Source of the DNA: G963556115 sp963666605
Lineage (GTDB): Bacteria > Planctomycetota > SZUA-567
Direction: 5' to 3'
Length of the DNA stretch: 64,000 nt
Assembly (NCBI GenBank): GCA_965140405.1
Contig: OZ223208.1
Coordinates: forward strand, 2,790,001 to 2,854,000
Shown here: piece by piece, positions 55,475 to 63,024 of the stretch
Layout of the letters: each line of letters opens with the position of its first letter
Position numbering within the stretch: the first letter of the stretch is position 1
Notes under the pieces: generated by a model
Told to the model about the DNA's origin: nothing
The model's database searches: none
What the model saw: only the letters and a program-made list of their open reading frames with translations
Made by a program: the position numbers and the translations under genes

Positions 55475-56153
55475 TTAGAGAAAATCTTCGCTACCGTCTA
55501 AGTCGTTAATTACTTCAGTCGTTCTCCTATTTCTATTATTTGGGCTAAATGTAACGAATTCAACATTCTGTTGTTTAAGTTTCTTTAGGAAAGTATCCTT
55601 TAATACTACTTCAGGTAGCACCTCATATATAAATAACCAATATTTATCTCTCTCAAGATATTCCATATCATTGATAGTAGCTGCATTGTTATATAATTGA
55701 GAAATTAATGACTCTCGATTGTCATTTTGATAGTTTAACTTTAGATATTTATATAATAATAAAAGGGATATGCAATCATCAATTTCTATAAGATTGTCAA
55801 CAATGGTATTTGATATTTCAAGGTCAAAGTCATATTTAATTGAATAATATATAGAGTATGCAAGTGCATCTGTTGCTTTACGGTGTATTGCATTATTAAA
55901 CAAGGGGGTAATTACTAATGCAATTTCATTTGAGTTTGAATCAGTTAGCATATATTTCTCAATGAATGGTATTAGGTAGGGTCTTACTGTTGCCAACGGT
56001 AAAAGGTATTTACAAAAGTTACTACGTGTCTCAATGCTCATATTGTAAGTATGAATCATTTTAATTGCGTAGCTCACTGTACAATAGTTTTCACTATCAG
56101 TTAATGATATTGCAAACCTTATAAAGGATTTGAGTGATTCGAATGAGATTTCA
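55475..56153 (-). pseudogene. 3' end of a gene truncated by an IS256-family element
   Basis: The minus-strand frame is open from the insertion sequence edge (56153) to a stop at 55475: about 225 residues, entirely helical in style (SLKSFIRFAISLTDSENY...IETRSNFCKYLLPLATV and LISLLLLYKYLKLNY-type segments). It has no start in the remaining sequence other than an internal GTG at 56077. The helical repeats and the KATDALAYSIYYSIKY segment remind me of the C-terminal domain of defence-associated reverse transcriptases, but no RT motif is left to prove it. Confidence 0.45.
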
Positions 56154-56192
56154 GATGCAGTAAAATAATTTGTGTAAGCTTCTAATTGTAAT

Positions 56193-56226
56193 CTTTAGAG
56201 GATAAGGATATCCTTATCCTCTAAAG
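56193..56226. repeat. 34-bp perfect palindrome inside the IS
   Basis: Half-site CTTTAGAGGATAAGGAT (56193-56209) followed immediately by its exact complement to 56226. It lies between the left end of the element and the transposase start. A hairpin here could stop outside transcripts from reading into the transposase gene, or hide a translation start. Confidence 0.9.
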
Positions 56227-56253
56227 AGCTCCGAACTGAAAGGAACTTGCACT

Positions 56254-57468
56254 ATGAATGACGAAAAACTCCTCTCCGATGATCAGGTGAAAAATATTCT
56301 TAAATCCACGAAGAATATCTCTGATCTGAACCAACTCTTTACTCAACTTAAAAAACAGATCATTGAATCGATGTATGATGAAGAACTCAAAGATCATTTA
56401 GGTTTTGAGAAAAATCAGAAAGCTTCCAGTAGAAGAAATAATCACCGTAACGGTTCATACAAAAAAACAGTTGAGTCTGAACACGGCGCAATTGAACTTG
56501 ACATCTCAAGAGATAGAAACAGTGAATTTGAGCCTGTTGTCGTACCCAAAGGGTCTAAGGATATCTTTGAAATTGAGCAGAAAATTCTCAACCTCTATGG
56601 TCTGGGAATGAGTACCAGAGATATCACACGTCATATCGAGGAAATTTACGGGGTACAGATGAGCGCAACCGGTATTTCCAACATTACCAATCGTATTCTT
56701 GAAGAAGTAAGACTCTGGCAAAAACGACCTCTTAACGACACCTACGCTGTGATGTTTCTGGATGGCATGGTCTTCAAAGTCAGAGAGAATAATTCTGTTT
56801 CGAGGAAGACTGTATACGCTCTTATCGGAATTAATATGGAAGGGATTAAAAAGGTTGTAGGTATTTATGTCTCTGAAAACGAAAGCTCCAAATACTGGTT
56901 TACCGTGCTGAGCGACATCAAAGAGCGAGGAGTTCAAAAGATACTTATTTTTTGCACTGATAATCTTAATGGTCTGGATAAAGCTATCAGCGCAGCTTAT
57001 CCTCAAAGTGATCATCAGAAATGTATTGTCCATCAGATCCGCAGTTCTATAAAGCATGTCAGCTACAAAGATATGAAAGCTGTATGTGCCGATCTGAAAG
57101 TAATCTACACTGCCAAAGATGAAGAGACAGGTAGGGCTGAGCTTGAGAATTTTATAATGCATTGGGATAACAAGTATGAATATATCAGCAAATCCTGGCT
57201 AAAGAACTGGACTGAACTTTCAACATTTTGGCAGTATCCTCCAGAGATTCGCCATCTTATTTATACAACAAATCCGATTGAAAGTTTCAATCGGACTGTT
57301 CGTAAATTCACTAAAACAAAGGGGATTTTCCCACATGAAGAGAGTCTGTTAAAATCAATTTTTCTTGGTGTACAGAATATCGAGAAGAAATGGACTTGCA
57401 AAACCCGTAACTGGGGTGTAATATACTCACAACTTTTAATTATCAAAGAAGACTACCTTGAATCGTAA
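56254..57468 (+). CDS. IS256-family (Mutator-like) transposase
   Basis: A 404-residue DDE transposase. Candidate catalytic residues are Asp170 (VMFLDGM), Asp236 (FCTDNLNG) and Glu343 (TTNPIESFNRTVRK), and the C-terminal TKGIFPHEESLLKSIFLGV is typical of the family. The gene is intact, so the element could still move. The start at ATG 56254 is behind GAAAGGAA. Confidence 0.95.
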   Translation: MNDEKLLSDDQVKNILKSTKNISDLNQLFTQLKKQIIESMYDEELKDHLGFEKNQKASSRRNNHRNGSYKKTVESEHGAIELDISRDRNSEFEPVVVPKGSKDIFEIEQKILNLYGLGMSTRDITRHIEEIYGVQMSATGISNITNRILEEVRLWQKRPLNDTYAVMFLDGMVFKVRENNSVSRKTVYALIGINMEGIKKVVGIYVSENESSKYWFTVLSDIKERGVQKILIFCTDNLNGLDKAISAAYPQSDHQKCIVHQIRSSIKHVSYKDMKAVCADLKVIYTAKDEETGRAELENFIMHWDNKYEYISKSWLKNWTELSTFWQYPPEIRHLIYTTNPIESFNRTVRKFTKTKGIFPHEESLLKSIFLGVQNIEKKWTCKTRNWGVIYSQLLIIKEDYLES

Positions 57469-57501
57469 TATCTGTACTTACACAAATTATTTTACAGACT
57501 C

Positions 57502-58679
57502 CCATTCAGTAAAACTAACAAATTTAGAACAATTTTTTCTGAGCCTATTAATCACTTTGAAGAAACGAATAACATAATTCCAAAAGCAGTAATGAAAATC
57601 TCGCCACTTCAGTATCAATCATTTTCTACCAGAACCCTTTCACTATTATGCATTTTCTATGACATGCTAATGGATATTTGTGATAACTATCAGGAAATAT
57701 GCGAAAAAATATTTGCCAAGAAGAATAATAATGCTCATAATATAAAAAAAAGAACAAATGATGATTTTGGAGAATACATCGTTCAAATACTTAAATACAT
57801 ATTCAAAGAAACTGAAAATAAAACTTTTGGAACTAATTATAGTAGCTCAGGTTTTGATAAATTAGTAGAAACGATTAAATCACTACCAAACGAATATTAT
57901 AATAATAACCGTATCGAAGCACCAATATCTAACCTTGAGAACAATGATTTATTTACTATTCTTGATTTATATGATAAATACCAATACAACGAAGAACAAG
58001 GAAATATCTGCTTTTCATCTTTACAAATTAACTTTTTTCCTTTAAGTTCTGGAGAAAAACATATCTAAATTTGATAAATTGTATTTACGAATATTGTGAT
58101 GTATCTACAGTAAATGAATCAGATATAGTTATACTCTTAGATGAGCCAGATAATTTTATGCATCCTGAAACAACAAGACGTTTTTTAAGTCATTTAGAGA
58201 AAATTCTTACACAAATACCAGACAAAAATTTTCAAGTTATTATTTCCACTCATTCACCGATACTTCTCTCTGACGTTCCATCATCAAATATAATCAGAAT
58301 GAAAAAAGATAGCATAACTGGTGAATGCGTCAAATGCGAGATAAACAATCAAACGTTTGGTGCAAATATTCACACTATACTAAGCGAAGATTTCTTCATG
58401 AATTCTACCATCGGTAAATTTTCCGAAAATTATATAAAAGACCTTATTTCAGATATTTCAGATATTAATGGCGATACCAACAATATTAATAAGTTGGTAA
58501 GTGATTATAGAGATCGTATTGAAATAATCGGAGAAAAAATAATTCGCAATCGCCTTCATCATTTACTCAATTCCCAACTTGACAAGCTACAAAATATTGA
58601 ATTACAAATTAAGCATCATGAAAATATAATTGCCAAACTACAAAAGAAAAAAGAAGTCAAGGAGCTGAGCAATGATTAA
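57502..58679 (+). pseudogene. AAA ATPase gene, C-terminal fragment (Septu-like pair)
   Basis: Open from the IS edge: PFSKTNKFRTIFSEPINH... to the signature PLSSGEK, then a frame break at an A5 tract (58055-58059): one more A would read SGEKTYLNLINCIYEY and join the next frame. That frame carries Walker B and the ABC-ATPase ending (IVILLDEPDNFMHP, FQVIISTHSPILLSDVPSSNIIRM). It ends at 58679, overlapping the HNH gene start by eight bases. The first 260 residues of the protein match the fragment at 46065-46862 in kind. With the IS, the missing N-terminus and the frameshift the gene is dead, unless the A-tract slips or is a sequencing error. Confidence 0.75.
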
Positions 58680-59658
58680 GATATCTTCTCAATTCATAGA
58701 TGAATTACAACCTAAAGTTATTGCTTGGTATGCAGACCGTTTTAGTAGTATTTCTCAACAAAAACCCAAAAACGTTAGCCCCATTACTTGTAAAATATGC
58801 AACAAATTACTTGTCGATAGTATAGAAATAATAAAGTTTTCTAAAACTCAAATGGATCGTTATATCAACGAACTTAACAGCCATTATAACTATAATATTA
58901 TCATAAATGATAAAACTAAACGTGAAGTAATAATAAACTTCTGCAATGATATTTTTAATTACGCCAGCTTTAGAAATGAATTCAGACCAATTTTTATAAA
59001 AATGGCAAACTTAAAGAGTTGTCCATATTGTAACTCAGCTTATGTTTTATCTGCTGGAAAATTAAAAGACGACGAAGCTAACGACAAATATTCAGTAGAT
59101 CTAGACCATTTTTACCCTAAGTCACATTACCCTTTTTTTGCAATAACATTATCAAATATAATCCCAGTCTGTAAATTTTGTAATCAGGTAAAAAGTAATC
59201 ATAATATGACCGAACCTCATTTATACCCATACGAAGAAGAATTTGGTCAGGATGCTAGTTTTAAATATTCGCCTGTTACCGATTCCAATAAAGCATTACC
59301 TACTGCATTTGATCCATATTTACAAAATACAGACTCCTTTGAAATAGATATTAGTATTAATGAAGGTTCTCTTATTAAAAACAAAATAGAGAATCATAAC
59401 AACATATTAAATATCAAAGATATGTACAAGTCTCATAAGAACAGAGTCGCAAGAATTGCCGAATTAAAACAAATATTTTCGGAAAAATTACCAAACGAAC
59501 TTGCAATGACTTTTCCTGATCTTTTTTCAAGTGACTTATCTGTACTCAAGGAAGTAGAAGACACATATTTTAAGCATCTTACACAAGAAAGGGAAATACT
59601 ATCAAAATTCCATAAAGATATTATTGATCAAATTAATAAAGAGTATGAGGAACTATAG
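58672..59658 (+). CDS. HNH-type nuclease, partner of the broken ATPase
   Basis: A 328-residue protein with an HNH core: CPYC (Cys117, Cys120), DLDHFYPK (Asp143, His146), then NIIPVCKFCNQVK (Asn162, Cys167, Cys170). An extra CKIC pair (Cys40, Cys43) lies N-terminally. Pairs of an ABC-type ATPase and such a nuclease are known as antiphage systems (Septu: PtuA/PtuB) and as effectors of some retrons. The start codon overlaps the ATPase stop, so it was co-translated. Here it looks intact but is left without a functional ATPase. Confidence 0.82.
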   Translation: MIKISSQFIDELQPKVIAWYADRFSSISQQKPKNVSPITCKICNKLLVDSIEIIKFSKTQMDRYINELNSHYNYNIIINDKTKREVIINFCNDIFNYASFRNEFRPIFIKMANLKSCPYCNSAYVLSAGKLKDDEANDKYSVDLDHFYPKSHYPFFAITLSNIIPVCKFCNQVKSNHNMTEPHLYPYEEEFGQDASFKYSPVTDSNKALPTAFDPYLQNTDSFEIDISINEGSLIKNKIENHNNILNIKDMYKSHKNRVARIAELKQIFSEKLPNELAMTFPDLFSSDLSVLKEVEDTYFKHLTQEREILSKFHKDIIDQINKEYEEL

Positions 59659-59676
59659 TTATTTCGCTTTATTCGC
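59659..59676 (+). repeat. 18-bp direct repeat, second copy
   Basis: TTATTTCGCTTTATTCGC, 17 of 18 identical to TTATTTCGCTTAATTCGC at 43657-43674. The copies bracket the mobilization genes and all the cargo up to the HNH gene. Confidence 0.6.
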
Positions 59677-59683
59677 TTAATTA

Positions 59684-60202
59684 TCACTTACACATCATCT
59701 TATCAAGAGTATGCCAAGGCAAGAACAATTTCATAGGATACCCAGATACCTGTTGAAAATCATAACGAAGGTAAAACTCTTTTGCTCTATCATTCAAGCA
59801 GTCGAGTATCACCGCTATATACGGCATCATCTGACCTGTCGTGTGACAGTCAGAAAGAGCCTGTGCAAGCAACCTTTCGCCCAGTCCCTGCCCTTGATAC
59901 TCTTTATCGACCCCAAGCCATGCCAGAGTAATTATAGGCAGTAGTGTACTAGGTAGTTTCTTCGTCTCTTCTGCTGGCAATTCATCAAAGCTCACCTGCC
60001 CCATAGCAAGGGTATAATACCCAGCAATCTTACCTGTATCACTAAGCAGTACACGAGTAACAGACAAACGCTTATCCTGTGCCTGTCTTGCTCTCTTTTT
60101 GAGCCATTCATCAACTGCACTCTCACCACTAGAAAACTTACTCCTAGGGTGAGGCTTTGACAATTGCTCTACCTTGAAACCCTTCGGAAAGATTACAGCC
60201 AT
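59684..60202 (-). CDS. GNAT acetyltransferase toxin
   Basis: A 172-residue GNAT-fold protein with the acetyl-CoA binding motif VDKEYQGQGLGERLL (about residues 97-111) and the C-terminal YLRYDFQQV strand. The gene overlaps a DUF1778 antitoxin-like gene by one base, the layout of TacAT/AtaRT-type toxin-antitoxin systems. In that family the toxin acetylates aminoacyl-tRNA and stops translation. The pair likely stabilises the mobile element. Confidence 0.87.
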   Translation of the reverse strand: MAVIFPKGFKVEQLSKPHPRSKFSSGESAVDEWLKKRARQAQDKRLSVTRVLLSDTGKIAGYYTLAMGQVSFDELPAEETKKLPSTLLPIITLAWLGVDKEYQGQGLGERLLAQALSDCHTTGQMMPYIAVILDCLNDRAKEFYLRYDFQQVSGYPMKLFLPWHTLDKMMCK

Positions 60203-60477
60203 TACTGTTTACCCTGCATTATCTTCCCAAGCCTACGCTGTGCCTTGGTTAGCTTACTAGGTGCTTGCAACGCATTCCAGAACTCTTCCTGCTCCGGTGC
60301 AGATAATTGTAGCACCTGATGCTCAGCAGATTCTACCTCTTTCTTAGCTAGCGGTACAAGCACAAGCCTGACATAATCAGATATACCGATATGCCTCTGC
60401 TCTGCTGCTTGCTTAATAACCTTTTTACTAGCAGGGTCTAACCGTGCTTGCAAAGTAGTACTCGTTGTAGTAGTCAT
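60202..60477 (-). CDS. DUF1778 ribbon-helix-helix antitoxin
   Basis: A 91-residue protein with an N-terminal ribbon-helix-helix (TTLQARLDPASKKVIKQAAE followed by GISDYVRLVL) and a hydrophilic C-terminal arm that would wrap around the toxin. I start at ATG 60477, preceded by GGAGG; a TTG at 60501 would add eight residues. It is transcribed before the toxin and overlaps it by one base. It should autorepress through the palindromic sequence just upstream. Confidence 0.87.
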   Translation of the reverse strand: MTTTTSTTLQARLDPASKKVIKQAAEQRHIGISDYVRLVLVPLAKKEVESAEHQVLQLSAPEQEEFWNALQAPSKLTKAQRRLGKIMQGKQ

Positions 60478-60512
60478 AGTAAATCCTCCATAAACAGACA
60501 ACCATATTGTAA

Positions 60513-60533
60513 TGCATTATGCATGCATGCGCA
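60513..60533. promoter_or_regulatory. TGCAT-rich palindromic operator for the toxin-antitoxin pair
   Basis: The stretch 60513-60533 contains TGCAT-TA-TGCAT and overlapping TGCATGCATGC, nested inverted repeats directly upstream of the antitoxin gene. This fits an autoregulatory site of the ribbon-helix-helix protein. Confidence 0.5.
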
Positions 60534-60554
60534 AGCTGTTTTTCAAATAATAAA

Positions 60555-60581
60555 GGCTATACACTGACAAAGTATATAGCC
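60555..60581 (-). terminator. Terminator after the zinc-ribbon membrane protein
   Basis: A 7-bp stem (GGCTATA at 60555-60561 with 60575-60581), read on the minus strand and followed by TTTATTATT. It lies just past the gene ending at 60610. Confidence 0.65.
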
Positions 60582-60609
60582 CCAAAATCATAAAAGATAT
60601 AATTCCCAC

Positions 60610-61656
60610 CTATGTTTCAAGTGAGATACCGCAAAATCTACACTTCCTAGCATTAAGCTTGATAATCTCAGCACACTCAGGGCATTCTTTAGTATCTGTA
60701 GGCTGTACAATATCCGCACCATGCTGATTATTAGAATTGTTTACATTGTTAAATACTTCCTGTGCACAAGAAAGCGTATCTGTACTCGTTTTTATATTTT
60801 CAGCATATAACGGGAAAACAGAATTTATATAGTCTGAATGTAAGTTGATATACTTAGCAACTCTTTTCTTTCTCCTTCTCTTAATTATTATTGGAACAAA
60901 AATGAACACTCCAATAATTCCCCATGTTAAATAAGCACGGCTTACTCCAGCTGCTCTTAATATCCCTGCAAGTTTTTCTTCAGATAATATTACGAAAGCC
61001 ATGAAAACAAGCACTCCAAGGATTACAAGCAAATTTCCTACGTTACTATAAAATACTCTATAATACTTCTTGAATAGTATTGGAAGTTTGGGATATGCAC
61101 ATCGCAAGTTTAGCAATGAATAAAGCATGCCAAAATATGGAATAACAAGTAATAAGTAACCTATTAGCGGTAACTTTCTAGTGTAATTAATTGTCAATCT
61201 GTTAAATAAACCTTCCGCTTCTAAAGCGAATTGATCAGTCGCAAGATTATAATATCGCTCTACAACCAATGAGTCTTCACTATCTGTAGCAAAATACCCA
61301 AATACAACAATAGTATGGCCTTCTCTGACATCAAAATCAGCAGGTAGTTCAATCTTAAATTCTGCATTATTCTCAAGACTAATAACCCAAGCTTCATTCT
61401 TTACATGATGCTCTGTAGTTGATGATATTTTGCTATTGCGAGAAAACCCAGTTCCGTTATATGCAAGTCCACCACCGCCACCACCAGACACCGAAGAACT
61501 AGCATAATGCTGCACATCTGTTGACACAACAACACACCGAACAGCACTATACTTATCAAGATCAAACTCCTTTAATTTTGATAGATTCTGTTTTGTCAAT
61601 GATTTCTTATACTCTTCAGTAAGAGCATTAATTTTTAAACTATAATCGTCATCCAT
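60610..61656 (-). CDS. Membrane protein with C-terminal zinc ribbon
   Basis: A 348-residue protein: a helical, soluble N-terminal part with a Gly-rich loop (GGGGGG), about four membrane helices between residues 155 and 265, and a C-terminal zinc ribbon CPECAEIIKLNARKCRFCG. The combination of a transport-like region and a UPF0547-type ribbon occurs in uncharacterised proteins of mobile regions. A strong GGAGGTTGCA site precedes the ATG. The function is unknown. Confidence 0.72.
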   Translation of the reverse strand: MDDDYSLKINALTEEYKKSLTKQNLSKLKEFDLDKYSAVRCVVVSTDVQHYASSSVSGGGGGGLAYNGTGFSRNSKISSTTEHHVKNEAWVISLENNAEFKIELPADFDVREGHTIVVFGYFATDSEDSLVVERYYNLATDQFALEAEGLFNRLTINYTRKLPLIGYLLLVIPYFGMLYSLLNLRCAYPKLPILFKKYYRVFYSNVGNLLVILGVLVFMAFVILSEEKLAGILRAAGVSRAYLTWGIIGVFIFVPIIIKRRRKKRVAKYINLHSDYINSVFPLYAENIKTSTDTLSCAQEVFNNVNNSNNQHGADIVQPTDTKECPECAEIIKLNARKCRFCGISLET

Positions 61657-61694
61657 TGCAACCTCCTTAGTTTAGTAAATTATATCACTCTATA

Positions 61695-62102
61695 TTATTT
61701 CTTAGTTTTAGCACTCCACTTAGTTTCAGAGAATGGTTTAGGGTCTCCAAACGTTTCTTCCATCCAAGCATCATGTTCATCACCTTTGAGCATCTTCATC
61801 TTCACAGTTTTCTTACCACTCAACTCATCCTCTACTTCTGCATTAATAAACTCATTCATGATAGCCTTTTCTTCAGGCGTACCATTTTCAAAGATTTCTA
61901 AATCAGCTTTATTGAGCTCACTTATCAACCTTGCTTTTATCCTTTCTCTGTTAGACTGAGTAGCCGAAGGTTTACTGCTCACTTGTTTAGTTGAGGTAAC
62001 CTGAGCAGAATCCTTTTCTGACGCCCCAAAGTACTCTACCACAGAAATACCAAAAATAATGATTGCCAGAGGTATTAAAGTTAGCTTGTTCATTAATTTC
62101 AT
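61695..62102 (-). CDS. Small exported or membrane-anchored hypothetical protein
   Basis: A 135-residue protein with an N-terminal hydrophobic segment (MNKLTLIPLAIIIFGISVVEY) followed by a Ser/Thr/Lys-rich stretch and an acidic, helical C-terminus. I start at ATG 62102, six bases after AAAGGAG; the frame is open to 62162, but that start has no site. No domain is recognised. It sits 38 bp upstream of the zinc-ribbon membrane gene and is probably co-transcribed with it. Confidence 0.68.
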   Translation of the reverse strand: MKLMNKLTLIPLAIIIFGISVVEYFGASEKDSAQVTSTKQVSSKPSATQSNRERIKARLISELNKADLEIFENGTPEEKAIMNEFINAEVEDELSGKKTVKMKMLKGDEHDAWMEETFGDPKPFSETKWSAKTKK

Positions 62103-62145
62103 AAATGCTCCTTTCAATATTATAAAAATGCAATTTAACAAAACA

Positions 62146-62721
62146 CTAATTACTCGTTCCATATCTCAATACAACACCGCCTTGCTTCAGCTTCAGCCAG
62201 AGCAAGATCCTTTCCTTCGACTTCGTGCTTGCGACTGGTGAGCAAGTAAACGAAGTATCCTTTAAAAATTTATAGTGAGTTGCCAGTCCAGAAGAGGCCA
62301 GCATTAGATCGATATATTTGTCGTTATGGTATACTTTGGCAATATAGCGGTTATCCTTAGATCCATATATTTGCGAACTTGTGAGCAATAAATATGGGAA
62401 CTTACCCTTACCAGTGATATACAGATCCACATGCTTGCCAAGAACTTGACTTTCTAGATACTGTGTTGCTTCCATATAAAATGGTTTATTCTTCCCCGGC
62501 GCATTAATCCCATAAAGCCTGACCTTAAGTATCTCATCAGTATTCGCCACCCAAACAGAGACAGTATCCCCATCCCGAACTTCTTTAACAGTCCCAACCA
62601 CATACCTCTCATACCGCCCAGCATGAGAACTAAGTGAGGTAATGCTAAATAATAACAACAGCCAAAATCCGGCAAGATATGACCTACTAAGACATGAATA
62701 ACACACTGACGACTTCCCCAT
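62146..62721 (-). pseudogene. Thermonuclease-like (SNase) gene, degenerate
   Basis: A 191-residue product with a signal peptide and the SNase pattern: VKEVRDGDTVSV, RLYGINAPGKNKPF, and GLATHY. Two active-site residues are replaced: canonical GIDAPE reads GINAPG (Asn73 for Asp, Gly76 for Glu). The C-terminus is also out of frame: in the other minus frame 62150-62218 encodes EGKDLALAEAEAR...IEIWNE, the usual family ending, while the used frame gives unrelated sequence. The gene therefore looks decayed, though the encoded protein could still fold in part. Confidence 0.7.
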
Positions 62722-62776
62722 TATAGATCCTACAAATCCAACGGTTCAGCCAATAAAAAAAGGGTGCCGAACCGTC

Positions 62777-62889
62777 TGCACAACGGGTATCGCCAAACAC
62801 CCACCCACAAAACAGCCCGACACCCAAACTGGGTGTTCGTACTGTTCTGCTTGTGGGTTGCGGTTAAAATTTGGCGATTTCGTTGTGCA
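62777..62889. other. 113-nt imperfect hairpin, attC-like
   Basis: Four blocks of the left arm pair with the right arm: TGCACAACG (62777-62785) with 62881-62889; ATCGCCAAA (62889 side: 62789-62797) with 62870-62878; ACCCACAA (62803-62810) with 62851-62858; AACAG (62811-62815) with 62842-62846; the tip is GACACCC/GGGTGTTC. Unpaired bases sit between the blocks. The outer pair GCACAAC/GTTGTGC is one base from the RYYYAAC/GTTRRRY core of integron attC sites. It lies in a 300-bp gene-free gap between opposing 3'/5' gene ends. Confidence 0.5.
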
Positions 62890-63024
62890 ACAAAACAAAA
62901 CTACTATATTAAATTGTCTTACTTCATTAATTACAAACTATTATAATTTTATTTCTACTCAAAGTAATATATATGCATTTACAATAATACCAATAAATAC
63001 TCACATGTCAATAAAGTCATATGA

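Larger units (their letters stand above)
56154..57501 (+). mobile_element. IS256-family insertion sequence
   Basis: About 1348 bp with one transposase gene. The ends are inverted repeats sharing a perfect 19-bp core GTAAAATAATTTGTGTAAG (56160-56178, and its complement at 57477-57495), extended to about 25 bp with three mismatches. No 8-9 bp target duplication is visible next to the ends (left flank ...GAGATTTCA, right flank CCATTCAGT...), so the flanks were probably not adjacent before, as after an IS-mediated deletion. Confidence 0.88.
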
